Both the position numbers and the translations under genes were made by a program. The notes beneath the pieces were generated by a model. It saw nothing but the letters and a program-made list of their open reading frames with translations, searched no databases and was not told the origin of the DNA. From Labrenzia sp. 011 (GTDB lineage Bacteria > Pseudomonadota > Alphaproteobacteria > Rhizobiales > Stappiaceae): a stretch of DNA of 64,000 nt. The stretch is taken from assembly GCF_003075075.1 (NCBI RefSeq), contig NZ_QCYM01000017.1, positions 30,769-94,768 of the forward strand, in the 5' to 3' direction. Below, piece by piece: positions 16,584 through 24,653 of the stretch; the stretch's first letter is position 1; the number at the start of each line of letters is the position of its first letter.

Positions 16584-17998
16584 CCTCGCTGCTGATCGTC
16601 AACATCGATCACGGTCTTGCGGGCAACCGGCAGGGAGACCGTTTCAGCGGCGCGCTGCGCGTGCGCGATGGCGTGATCAGCCAGATGGGCGCGCTTGTCC
16701 CCCTGCCCGGCGAAGAGGTCGTCGATGCCGCCGGCTGCGTGGTGACGCCGGGGCTGGTAAACAGCCATCATCATCTCTTCCAGTCCATCCTCAAGGCGGT
16801 TCCCGAAGGGCTGAATGCCCCGCTCGACGACTGGCTGATGCAAGTGCCCTACAGCTACTGGCCGCTGATCGACGAAGAGGCCCTGAGAGTGGCGGCGCGG
16901 ATCGGGCTGGCGGAGCTTGTGCTCACCGGGGCGACGACGGTGTGCGATCATCACTACGTCTTCTCCGACCGCTACGAGTACGACCCGGCCGACATCCTTT
17001 TCGAGGAAGCCGGCGCCCTCGGCATCCGCTTCGTGCTGGCGCGCGGCGGCGGCACCCGCGGCAGGTCCTTCGCGGACCCGGCCCTGCCCCCGCCGCCGAC
17101 CGAACCTCTTGACGTCTTCCTGACGTCCATCGAGCGCACGGCCGGCCGCTGGCACGACCCCTCGCCCGGCTCCTTGCGCCGGGTTGCGGTTGCGCCGACG
17201 ACGCCGACTTTCAATGTCGACGCCGGCGAGCTGAAGGACATTGCCGGGTTCGCGCGCACCAAAGGTCTGCGGCTGCATTCGCATCTTTCCGAAAACCGCG
17301 CCTATGCGGATTTCACCCTTGCCAGATATGGCAAGCGGCCGGTGTCCTGGCTGGCGGAACAGGACTGGCTGGGGCCGGATGTCTGGTTCGCCCATCTGGT
17401 CGACTGCGACGCGGAGGAAGTCCGGCGTCTTGCGGAAACCGGCACCGCCATGGCCCACTGCCCGCAGGCCAATGCCCGGCTCGGCTCCGGTATCGCGCCC
17501 GCCGATATGCTGCATGAAGCGGGCGGGACCGTTTCCCTGGCCGTCGACGGCGCCGGGGCGAACGAGGCGGCGGACATGGGCGCGGCGCTCTACAGCGCCT
17601 TCACGCTTCACCGGGCCGCCAAGGGTGTCGATGCCCTGCACGCGGAAACGGCACTGAACTGGGCGACGGAAGGCGGCGCGCAAGCTCTCGGCTTCGACAG
17701 ACTGGGACTGCTGGCTCCGGGAATGGCCGCCGATATCACCCTCTTCGATATCAGCGCGCCCCGTAACCTGGGCCTGCACGATCCGGCCCTGGCACCGGTT
17801 CTGACCGGGGCCACCGCCGTGAAACACAGTTTCGCCGCCGGCCGGCAGGTCGTGAAAGACGGGCGGATTCCCGGGCTCGACCTTGCGGCCCTTGCCGACG
17901 ACGCCCAACGGATCACCCGCCGTATCATGGACAGGAAAAAGGAGATGTCGGCGTCCGCCGGGGCCCGCGCCGCCCTTGAGCTTCCCGCGTTCGGATGA
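16580..17998 (+). CDS. Amidohydrolase, 8-oxoguanine deaminase-like
   Basis: This 472-residue TIM-barrel amidohydrolase has the N-terminal metal motif in NSHHHLFQSILKAVP, LHSHLSEN for the third His, and later SLAVDGAGANE with the metal Asp. Long conserved runs (LDDWLMQVPYSYWPLIDEEA, TGATTVCDHHY) match the subgroup that I recall as 8-oxoguanine deaminase, which converts 8-oxoguanine to urate. Its ATG 16580 overlaps the permease stop. Co-operonic with an NMT1 importer and a dioxygenase, it likely processes the imported purine. Atrazine or hydroxyatrazine-type hydrolases are the nearest alternative. Confidence 0.78.
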   Translation: MTSLLIVNIDHGLAGNRQGDRFSGALRVRDGVISQMGALVPLPGEEVVDAAGCVVTPGLVNSHHHLFQSILKAVPEGLNAPLDDWLMQVPYSYWPLIDEEALRVAARIGLAELVLTGATTVCDHHYVFSDRYEYDPADILFEEAGALGIRFVLARGGGTRGRSFADPALPPPPTEPLDVFLTSIERTAGRWHDPSPGSLRRVAVAPTTPTFNVDAGELKDIAGFARTKGLRLHSHLSENRAYADFTLARYGKRPVSWLAEQDWLGPDVWFAHLVDCDAEEVRRLAETGTAMAHCPQANARLGSGIAPADMLHEAGGTVSLAVDGAGANEAADMGAALYSAFTLHRAAKGVDALHAETALNWATEGGAQALGFDRLGLLAPGMAADITLFDISAPRNLGLHDPALAPVLTGATAVKHSFAAGRQVVKDGRIPGLDLAALADDAQRITRRIMDRKKEMSASAGARAALELPAFG

Positions 17999-18083
17999 AC
18001 GCGGATGTGTGGAGTATAAGCTGGCAGTGCCACCGCGGCACGGGTCATTGCTCCGTGAACCCTTTTTTGAGGAGAACGGAAAC

Positions 18084-19082
18084 ATGAGCACCTCTACATC
18101 CTACGGCCTTGCGGAACTCGAGAAGGAAAAGAGTTTCGGCGGCGAGGGCGAAACCGTCGATCGCGACATCCCGCGGATCGACATGTCGGACTATTTCTCA
18201 CGCAAGGCGGAGATCGCCGAAGACCTGTGGGAGGCTGCCACCGGAATCGGCTTCTTCCAGCTCACCAATCACGGCATTCCCCAGGAACTGATCGACGAGG
18301 CCTTTCGCCTCTCCGCGGATTTTTTCAGCCTGCCGGCGCAGACGAAGGAAAAATTCCCGCTCAGGCCCGGCACGAACGCGGGCTGGGAATTCAAGGCCCA
18401 GGTGCGTCCGTCCACCGGCACGGCGGATCAGAAGGAAAGCTACCAGATCACCCTGCCACGCATGACGGGCCTCTGGCCGTCCGGGGAAGAGGTCACGGGG
18501 TTCAAGGCCACCATGCTGGCCTTCGAGCGCCACAACTGGGCGCTCGCCATGAAGGTGCTCTCCTGTTTCGCCGACAAGCTGAATTTTCCGCCCGACTTCT
18601 TCACCGACGGTCATGATCCCCTGACGCCGGACTATCAGTCCACCCTGCGGCTGATCCACTATCTGGGCATGGAGGACGCCAAGCCGGAGGACTTCAAGTT
18701 CTGGCGCGCGGGCGCGCATACGGATTTCGACTGCCTGACGTTATTGCACCAGAAGGCCGGACAGGGCGGATTGCAGCTGTGCCCGGGCAAGGACAGCCAG
18801 GGCCGCGCCATCGCCTGGACCGATGTGCCGCCGCTGGAAGGGGTGATCACCTGCAATATCGGCGACATGCTGATGCGCTGGTCCGACGACAAGCTGCTGT
18901 CCAACCTGCATAGGGTGCGCATGCCCAAGCCGGACGAATATCTCGGTCCGCGCTATTCCATGGCGTTTTTCGCCCAGGCCAACATGGATACGATCCTGGC
19001 CGGTCCGGAAGGCAAATATGAGCCGATGAGCGCGCATGACTACATCCAGATGCGTCTCGGGGCCAATTTCGGCCGGAAATAG
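18084..19082 (+). CDS. Isopenicillin N synthase-like 2-oxoglutarate/Fe(II) dioxygenase
   Basis: The 332-residue protein has a DIOX_N domain (DIPRIDMSDYF..GFFQLTNHGIPQELIDEAF) and a double-stranded beta-helix core. The iron ligands are visible as His and Asp in GAHTDFDCLTLL and His in NLHRVRMP, and RYSMAFF supplies the 2-oxoglutarate Arg-Ser pair. The start ATG 18084 follows GAGGAGAACGG. The gene lies 85 bp after the 8-oxoguanine-deaminase-like gene and is probably in the same operon. I infer hydroxylation of a purine or its breakdown product. No enzyme of this subfamily with a known substrate comes to mind in this context. Confidence 0.8.
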   Translation: MSTSTSYGLAELEKEKSFGGEGETVDRDIPRIDMSDYFSRKAEIAEDLWEAATGIGFFQLTNHGIPQELIDEAFRLSADFFSLPAQTKEKFPLRPGTNAGWEFKAQVRPSTGTADQKESYQITLPRMTGLWPSGEEVTGFKATMLAFERHNWALAMKVLSCFADKLNFPPDFFTDGHDPLTPDYQSTLRLIHYLGMEDAKPEDFKFWRAGAHTDFDCLTLLHQKAGQGGLQLCPGKDSQGRAIAWTDVPPLEGVITCNIGDMLMRWSDDKLLSNLHRVRMPKPDEYLGPRYSMAFFAQANMDTILAGPEGKYEPMSAHDYIQMRLGANFGRK

Positions 19083-19144
19083 GCAGGTTCAGGCAAACGG
19101 GTCCGGCAAGTGCTGCAATGCCGCCGGGCCCCTTCCTCCCCTGT

Positions 19145-19984
19145 TCAGAGGCCGTAGACCCTGACCGCATTGTCGTGCAGGACGCATCTTGCCTGCGCTT
19201 CGCTCAAGCCGGCCAGCAGCCGGTCCGTTGCCGCGACCCAGTCCGCGTAGGTCGCAGCGAGGGTACACACGGGCCAGTCACTGCCCCAGATCAGGCGATC
19301 CGCTCCGAAGCTGGCAAGCAGATGGTCCACATAGGGTCTGAGATCGTCCACCGTCCAGCCGTCGGCGGCTTCGGTGACGAGGCCCGAAAGCTTGCAGCAA
19401 GCCGAGGTCTGCCGCGCAAGCACGCTCATGTCATGCGCCCATGCATCGAAGGCCCTGGTGCGGATCGCGGGCTTCGAGCCGTGATCGATGACGGTCGTCA
19501 GATCCGGATGGCGGTCCAGAAGCACGCGCAGGTTCTTCAGATGCCCGGGCAGGGTCAGCGCATCGAAGGTCAGGGCGTGCCTTGCCATGGCCTCGAAAGC
19601 CGGCGTCAGTTGCGGCCGGAGCATCCAGTCCACATCGGGGATATCCTGAATCATCGGCCGCAGGCCGACCAGGGCGGAACGTTCCGCCAGCGCGGCAATC
19701 TGCTGCGGAGCGTCCGCGGCCTCGAAATCCACCCAGCCGACAACGCCCCTGACGAACGGATTGTCCTCGGCCAGCGACAGCAGGAAGTCCGTTTCGGCGT
19801 CGGTCGGGGCCGCCTGAACGAGCACGGTTCCGCTCACGCGGTGCGCGTCCAGAAAAGGCTCGAAGTCCGCGGGCAGAAAGTCCCGGTAGATCGCACCTGC
19901 CTCGGGTGTCAGCCAGCCATAATCGCCGCGGTCGAGTTTCCAGAAGTGCTGATGGGCATCAATACGGGTCAAGAACGCATTCAT
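19145..19984 (-). CDS. Amidohydrolase family lactonase (L-fuconolactonase-like, COG3618)
   Basis: A 279-residue TIM-barrel amidohydrolase of the PDC hydrolase/fuconolactonase branch. It begins TRIDAHQHFWKLDRGDYGWLTP (metal HxH), has TVIDHGSKP mid-protein and IWGSDWPVC (metal Asp) near the end. In the L-fucose oxidative route this step opens fucono-1,5-lactone to fuconate. The ATG overlaps the fucU stop by four bases, and it is the last gene of the minus-strand arm GntR-AKR-FucU-lactonase. The context fits L-fucose or a stereochemically related sugar. Confidence 0.82.
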   Translation of the reverse strand: MNAFLTRIDAHQHFWKLDRGDYGWLTPEAGAIYRDFLPADFEPFLDAHRVSGTVLVQAAPTDAETDFLLSLAEDNPFVRGVVGWVDFEAADAPQQIAALAERSALVGLRPMIQDIPDVDWMLRPQLTPAFEAMARHALTFDALTLPGHLKNLRVLLDRHPDLTTVIDHGSKPAIRTRAFDAWAHDMSVLARQTSACCKLSGLVTEAADGWTVDDLRPYVDHLLASFGADRLIWGSDWPVCTLAATYADWVAATDRLLAGLSEAQARCVLHDNAVRVYGL

Positions 19985-20412
19985 GACCCAATGACACCCT
20001 TTTTCAGAAGGATATTGCCATAGAGCCGGGTCTCCCCGGTCTGGAGAATGACAAAGGCTTCCCGGGCGCGCTGATAGAAGGCATGCCGCTCCAGACTGCC
20101 GATACTCACCGGGTTGTCGGCCTGTTCGTTGACGATCTTCTGGAATTCCGCAACCACCGGCGGGATCTCTGACGGGTTGCCGACCACCTGCATGGTCAGC
20201 GCCGGGTCGGGCACATAGATGTCGAGCGGAAGAACCTGCAGCACGGCCTCCAGCGCCGCCGTCGCCGAGACGCCGTCGAGGCGGACCACGCGCTGGCCGT
20301 TGCTGTGCGCGGGAAAGTTCGCGTCGGCGATCACGATGTCATTGCCGTGTCCCATGGCCGCCAGAGCATGCAGAAGATCGGGAGACAGAAGAGGGTTCAG
20401 GCCGCGTAGCAT
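19981..20412 (-). CDS. fucU: L-fucose mutarotase, RbsD/FucU family
   Basis: This 143-residue protein has the RbsD/FucU signatures: MLRGLNPLLSPDLLHALAAMGHGNDIVIADANFP (catalytic His and Asp), RLDGVSATAALEAVLQVLPLD and the C-terminal FYQRAREAFVILQTGE and YGNILLKKGV. It interconverts the anomers of L-fucose so that the beta form can be oxidised. The start ATG 20412 lies inside the end of the aldo/keto reductase gene (16-bp overlap), and the stop overlaps the lactonase start. FucU is favoured over RbsD by the pathway neighbours. Confidence 0.87.
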   Translation of the reverse strand: MLRGLNPLLSPDLLHALAAMGHGNDIVIADANFPAHSNGQRVVRLDGVSATAALEAVLQVLPLDIYVPDPALTMQVVGNPSEIPPVVAEFQKIVNEQADNPVSIGSLERHAFYQRAREAFVILQTGETRLYGNILLKKGVIGS

Positions 20413-21452
20413 GTACGGTTCTCCGGCATGGGGGCGTCCTGGCGGACGAGACCGCCGGACTTCAGATCCGACCAGAAAGCAGCCGGGATGGATGTCTTCA
20501 GGACCGCCAGATTGGCTTCGACCTGTGCCGCGTTCACGGCGCCCGGAATGACCGTCTTGACGCAGGGGTGGCCCAGCACGAACTGCAGGGCAGCGGCGAC
20601 AAGAGGAACGGAATGGGCGCTGCAAACTTCCTCGATTTTGCGGACGCGTTCAAGTATGTCCGGCGGCGCGTCCTGGTAATTGTATTTCGCGTCGGGGACG
20701 GCGCCGGTCGCCAGAATGCCGGAGTTATACGGTCCGCCCAGAATGATGCCGACGTCGCGGGCCTCGCACAGGGGCAGGAAGCTTTCCAGGGCCTCCTGCT
20801 CGAGCAGCGTGTAACGGCCTGCGAGCAGGAAACAGTCGAAATCGGCAAGGCCGAGCAGTTTCTCGCAGACCTGCCATTCGTTGACCCCCGCGCCGATCGC
20901 GCCGATTTCGCCCGCCTCCCTCAGCTCGCTGAGGGCACGGTAACCGCCAAGATCGAAGAGTTCGCGGACGCGGGCATCGCTTGCTTCCTGCGAGCCCTGG
21001 GAAAAGGCACAGACATCGTGGACGAAGAGAATGTCCGCGTTCGTCACCTGCAACCGCGCCTTGCTGGCCTCGTAGCTGCGCATCACGCCGTCATAGCTGT
21101 AGTCGAAGACGATCCGCTTCTGCGGCACATCGACGAAGGCTTCCGGGGTCACCTCGTCCGGCTCGCAGTCGAGCAACAGGCGGCCGATCTTTGTCGACAG
21201 GTGGATGGTGTCCCTGCCGAAGCGCTTTATGGCGCGCGCGAAACGTTCCTCCGAACGGCCGAGACCGTATTGCGGTGCCGTGTCGAAATAGCGGATGCCG
21301 TTGTCATAAGCCGCCTGCAGCGCGGCCTGGGCATCGGGTTCGGCAACCTTGCGGTAGAGATTACCCAGCGGCGCGCCGCCGAAGCCCATTTCCGTCAGCT
21401 CAATCCGCTGCGGCGTCCGGCTGTTCAGCAGATTCGTTCGAAGACCGTTCAT
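20397..21452 (-). CDS. Aldo/keto reductase, probable L-fucose (D-threo-aldose) 1-dehydrogenase
   Basis: The 351-residue AKR barrel has the catalytic tetrad regions: FDTAPQYGLGRSEERFARAIK (Asp, Tyr), LSTKIGRLL (Lys) and FVHD (His position). The pattern is that of the D-threo-aldose 1-dehydrogenase subgroup, which oxidises L-fucose to fuconolactone with NAD(P). The start ATG 21452 has AGAGGAA seven bases upstream; an in-frame GTG at 21473 is rejected. It is first of the catabolic genes after the GntR regulator, 22 bp downstream of it. Confidence 0.85.
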   Translation of the reverse strand: MNGLRTNLLNSRTPQRIELTEMGFGGAPLGNLYRKVAEPDAQAALQAAYDNGIRYFDTAPQYGLGRSEERFARAIKRFGRDTIHLSTKIGRLLLDCEPDEVTPEAFVDVPQKRIVFDYSYDGVMRSYEASKARLQVTNADILFVHDVCAFSQGSQEASDARVRELFDLGGYRALSELREAGEIGAIGAGVNEWQVCEKLLGLADFDCFLLAGRYTLLEQEALESFLPLCEARDVGIILGGPYNSGILATGAVPDAKYNYQDAPPDILERVRKIEEVCSAHSVPLVAAALQFVLGHPCVKTVIPGAVNAAQVEANLAVLKTSIPAAFWSDLKSGGLVRQDAPMPENRTCYAA

Positions 21453-21474
21453 TGCATTTCCTCTGGTTGACACC

Positions 21475-22194
21475 CTAATCGAACAGGTCCGGGCGGGTTT
21501 CGACGAGCGGCTCCAGGCGGGTGACCAGCCGACTCAGATGTTTTCGCATGGCCCGGCGCGCCTTTTCCGGGTCCCGGGCGCGGACGGCCTCGAGGATGAC
21601 CTTGTGCTCTTCATACGCTTCCTCCGCGCGGCCGCGCATGGGCAGCAGCAGTTGCCGGGCGCGGTTCACCTGGAGCCAGCCGCTGGCGGCAAGCGCATTC
21701 AGTTTCGGAAAACCGGTGAAGGAAAAGATGAGCTCATGCATGCGCTCGTCCTCCCGGTAGAAGCCGGCCTCGTCGTAGTCCTCGAGACAAAGCGCCTGGA
21801 GCCTGAGATTGCGGGTCAGTTCGGAGAGCTGGTCCTCGGTCCGCTCCGCCGCGACCCTGGCCACGGCGGCCAGCTCGATCGCTTCGCGCAGAAAGGCACC
21901 CTCGTGGATTTCCGACATGGAGAACTTCGCGACCCGCGACCCGGACTGGGGAATGACTTCCACCAGCCCTTCCCCCGCCAGGCGGGTGATGGCCTCGGTG
22001 ACCGGAGAACGGGAGACCCCGAGCTTCTCGCAGATGAGCTGCTTTCGCAGCACGGTCCCCGGCGGCAGGTCCATGGCGAGGATGGCCGAGCGCAGCGCTT
22101 CGTAGACACGCTGCGCAAGGGACCCGGTCAGCCTGCCGATGTCCGGCAAGGGAAATTCGTCAGAGTGTTGTTCGTTTGTCAGCGACATGACCAT
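21475..22194 (-). CDS. GntR family transcriptional regulator (FCD subfamily)
   Basis: A 239-residue regulator with an N-terminal winged helix (LAQRVYEALRSAILAMDLPPGTVLRKQLICEKLGVSRSPVTEAI) and an FCD helical ligand domain (DERMHELIFSFTGFPKLN). It sits between the two divergent arms of the fucose-type locus and is the natural local repressor. Two dyads in the 96-bp gap to the dehydratase gene are candidate operators. A sugar acid intermediate is the expected effector (inference). Confidence 0.9.
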   Translation of the reverse strand: MVMSLTNEQHSDEFPLPDIGRLTGSLAQRVYEALRSAILAMDLPPGTVLRKQLICEKLGVSRSPVTEAITRLAGEGLVEVIPQSGSRVAKFSMSEIHEGAFLREAIELAAVARVAAERTEDQLSELTRNLRLQALCLEDYDEAGFYREDERMHELIFSFTGFPKLNALAASGWLQVNRARQLLLPMRGRAEEAYEEHKVILEAVRARDPEKARRAMRKHLSRLVTRLEPLVETRPDLFD

Positions 22195-22207
22195 CTCGAT
22201 TAGAATG

Positions 22208-22219
22208 CTAACATGTTAG
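22208..22219. promoter_or_regulatory. Palindrome CTAACATGTTAG, candidate GntR operator
   Basis: A perfect 12-bp palindrome lies 13 bp upstream of the GntR start codon in the divergent intergenic region of the fucose-type locus. It directly abuts the next dyad, and its size fits a dimeric winged-helix regulator. Confidence 0.5.
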
Positions 22220-22248
22220 TTGACACAGTTGCCGTGTCAAGCTAGTCC
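22220..22248 (+). promoter_or_regulatory. Promoter/operator with dyad TTGACAC-N7-GTGTCAA
   Basis: A 7-bp inverted repeat occupies 22220-22240. Its left arm is a perfect -35 box TTGACA, with TAGTCC 17 bp downstream as a weak -10 for the dehydratase operon. The right arm read on the minus strand is also TTGACA. A repressor bound here would block both directions (inference). Confidence 0.5.
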
Positions 22249-22290
22249 TGAGGCAAGATTGGTCCGAAGAGCCGAACCCGGGAGAGTTCC

Positions 22291-23817
22291 TTGCTGCAGA
22301 CCCATGCCAATTCAATCCTTCTCAACCCCGGCGACAACGTGGTCGTCGCGCTCGAGGATATCGAGGCAGGCGCGAATGCGGCTTTCGTGGACATGCCGCT
22401 TCCCGGACAGGTTCTGCGCGGCCACAAGATCGCCCGCCGGCTGATTTCCGCGGGCGACAACGTGATCCGCTATGGCCAGATCATCGGTCAGGCGAAAGTG
22501 GACATCCAGCCGGGCGAGCATGTGCATGTTCACAACCTCGGCATGGGGGACCACAGCCAGGATTACCAGCATGCGCAGGCCTGCGTCCCGCTGGAGCCGG
22601 TCACCGAGGAGCGGACGTTTCTGGGCTACCGGCGCCCGACCGGCAAGGCCGGAACCCGCAATTACATAGGCATCCTGACATCGGTGAACTGTTCCGGCTC
22701 GGTCGCCAGATTCATCGCGGAAGCGGCGGAAAAATCCGGGTTCCTGAAGGACTATCCCAATGTCGACGGCATCGTTCCGATCGTGCACGGCACCGGTTGC
22801 GGCATGTCCGGCAAGGATGAAGGCTACGCGACCCTGTTCCGCACGCTGTCGGGCTATGCCCAGCATCCCAATTTCGCCGCCATCCTGCTGATCGGCCTCG
22901 GCTGCGAAGTGATGCAGGTGGCCGATCTGGTCGGCGAGCGGAAGATGCGTCCGGGCGGCGACTTCAGATACATGACCATCCAGCAGACCGGTGGCACCCG
23001 CAAGACGATCGAGGCGGGCCTCAGGGAACTGGCGGAACTGGCAAAGCTCGCCAATGAGGCCGAGCGCACGCCGGTTCCCGTTTCCGAGATCACGGTCGGC
23101 ATGCAGTGCGGCGGCTCGGACGGCTATTCGGGCATCACCGCCAATCCGGCCCTGGGCATCGCCTCCGATCTCCTGGTCCGTCACGGCGGCACGACCATTC
23201 TTTCCGAGACCTCGGAAATCTACGGCGCGGAACATCTGCTCACCCGCAGGGCGGTTTCCGTCGAGGTCGGCAGGAAGCTCATCGAACGCGTGCGCTGGTG
23301 GGAGGATTACACCGCCCGCAATGGTGGCGAGATGGACAACAATCCCTCGCCCGGCAACAAGCGAGGCGGGCTGACGACAATCCTGGAAAAATCCCTCGGC
23401 GCGGCGGCCAAGGGCGGATCCGCGCCGCTGGTGGATGTCTACAAGTTCGGCGAAGCCATCGACAAGAAGGGCTTTGTCTTCATGGACAGTCCCGGCTTCG
23501 ACCCCTGCTCCGTCACCGGGCAGATCGCCTCCGGCGCCAATATCATCGTGTTTACCACCGGACGCGGATCGGTCTCCGGCTACATGCCGACCCCCTGCAT
23601 CAAGCTGGCCACCAACAGCGAGATGTACGGCCGCATGTCCGAAGACATGGACATCAACTGCGGCGACATCGTTTCCGAGAATGTCAGCCTCGAGACAAAG
23701 GGACGGGAGATCTTCGAGAAGATCGTCAGCGTCGCCTCCGGTGAGCATTCCAGGAGCGAGGAACTCGGTTTCGGCGGTGTCGAATTCGTTCCCTGGCAAA
23801 TCGGCGCCGTGATGTAA
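22291..23817 (+). CDS. UxaA-family dehydratase (altronate/galactarate dehydratase type), probable L-fuconate dehydratase
   Basis: The 508-residue protein joins an N-terminal SAF-like domain (about 1-90, with AGANAAFVDMPLPGQVLRGHKIARR) to the large UxaA catalytic part. That part includes RKAGTRNYIG-like TGKAGTRNYIGILTSVNCS, HGTGCGMSGKDEGYA and MQCGGSDGYSGITANPALG. These iron-dependent enzymes dehydrate aldonates to 2-keto-3-deoxy acids. A TTG start at 22291 has GGGAGAG just upstream. L-fuconate dehydratases are often enolase-superfamily; here the UxaA enzyme seems to fill the slot, as I recall for Campylobacter jejuni fucose genes, where it is split in two. Confidence 0.82.
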   Translation: MLQTHANSILLNPGDNVVVALEDIEAGANAAFVDMPLPGQVLRGHKIARRLISAGDNVIRYGQIIGQAKVDIQPGEHVHVHNLGMGDHSQDYQHAQACVPLEPVTEERTFLGYRRPTGKAGTRNYIGILTSVNCSGSVARFIAEAAEKSGFLKDYPNVDGIVPIVHGTGCGMSGKDEGYATLFRTLSGYAQHPNFAAILLIGLGCEVMQVADLVGERKMRPGGDFRYMTIQQTGGTRKTIEAGLRELAELAKLANEAERTPVPVSEITVGMQCGGSDGYSGITANPALGIASDLLVRHGGTTILSETSEIYGAEHLLTRRAVSVEVGRKLIERVRWWEDYTARNGGEMDNNPSPGNKRGGLTTILEKSLGAAAKGGSAPLVDVYKFGEAIDKKGFVFMDSPGFDPCSVTGQIASGANIIVFTTGRGSVSGYMPTPCIKLATNSEMYGRMSEDMDINCGDIVSENVSLETKGREIFEKIVSVASGEHSRSEELGFGGVEFVPWQIGAVM

Positions 23818-23867
23818 GGCCACCACAAGAACAGATCATATCCGCAGAAGGTTTCGGGAGGATTTCA

Positions 23868-24617
23868 GTGCGTTTGAAAGACAAAACCATATTGGTCTCG
23901 GCGGCCGGCCAGGGGATCGGCCGCGCTAGCGCGATCGCCTGTGCAAGCCAGGGCGCGAAGGTAATCGCCGTCGATATCAACGAAGCAACCCTGGCCAGCC
24001 TTGCGCAGGAATGCCCGGGCATCGAGACCCACAGGCTGGATGTGCGCGAGCGCGACCAGATCACGGCACTGGCGGAGCGGTTGCCGGATCTCGACGGTCT
24101 TTTCAATTGTGCCGGCTACGTCCACCACGGCACGGTTCTGGACATTACCGAGGAAGACTGGGCGTTCAGCGTCGATCTCAATGTCACCTCCATGTACCGC
24201 ATGATTCAGGCCTTCCTGCCGGGCATGCGTGCGCGGGCGAAGGACACCGGAACGGCCTCCATTCTCAACATGTCGTCGATGGCCTCATCGATAAAGGGCT
24301 TTCCCGTGCGCACCCTCTACGGCACCACCAAGGCCGCGGTCATCGGCCTGACCAAGGGAGTGGCCGCCGACTTCGTCCAGGAATGCATCCGCTGCAACGC
24401 CCTGTGTCCGGGGACCGTCGACACGCCGTCCCTGCGTGGCCGGATCGCCTCCGCTCCCGATCCCGTCGAGGCGGAAAAGAACTTCATCGCCCGTCAGCCG
24501 ATGGGCCGCCTGGCGACCGTCGACGACATGACTCCGATGGTTGTCTACCTGCTGTCCGACGAAAGCCGGTTCGTTTCCGGACAGGCGCTTCTTGTTGACG
24601 GAGGTGTCACCATCTAG
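23868..24617 (+). CDS. SDR oxidoreductase, probable 2-keto-3-deoxy-L-fuconate dehydrogenase
   Basis: A 249-residue short-chain dehydrogenase. It has cofactor motif SAAGQGIGRA, an acidic residue after beta-2 (VDINEA) favouring NAD, the NVTSMYRMIQ strand, catalytic Ser in ILNMSSMASS and Y-x-x-x-K in LYGTTKAAV. The ending RFVSGQALLVDGGVTI is typical. The sequence resembles the group that oxidises 2-keto-3-deoxy-L-fuconate (BDH2-like in animals). A GTG start at 23868 follows GGGAGG. It lies between the dehydratase and the ABC importer in the plus arm. Confidence 0.82.
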   Translation: MRLKDKTILVSAAGQGIGRASAIACASQGAKVIAVDINEATLASLAQECPGIETHRLDVRERDQITALAERLPDLDGLFNCAGYVHHGTVLDITEEDWAFSVDLNVTSMYRMIQAFLPGMRARAKDTGTASILNMSSMASSIKGFPVRTLYGTTKAAVIGLTKGVAADFVQECIRCNALCPGTVDTPSLRGRIASAPDPVEAEKNFIARQPMGRLATVDDMTPMVVYLLSDESRFVSGQALLVDGGVTI

Positions 24618-24624
24618 GTGACAC
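24604..24624. promoter_or_regulatory. Inverted repeat GTGTCACC-N5-GGTGACAC across the SDR stop codon
   Basis: Perfect 8-bp arms surround a 5-base loop, overlapping the SDR stop TAG and ending 29 bp before the ABC ATPase start. It echoes the GTGTCA arms of the upstream operator. It could be a second operator or an mRNA stem-loop that sets relative expression of enzyme and transporter genes. Confidence 0.4.
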
Positions 24625-24653
24625 GCCCGTTGCGGTTTTGGGAGGACTGCGCA

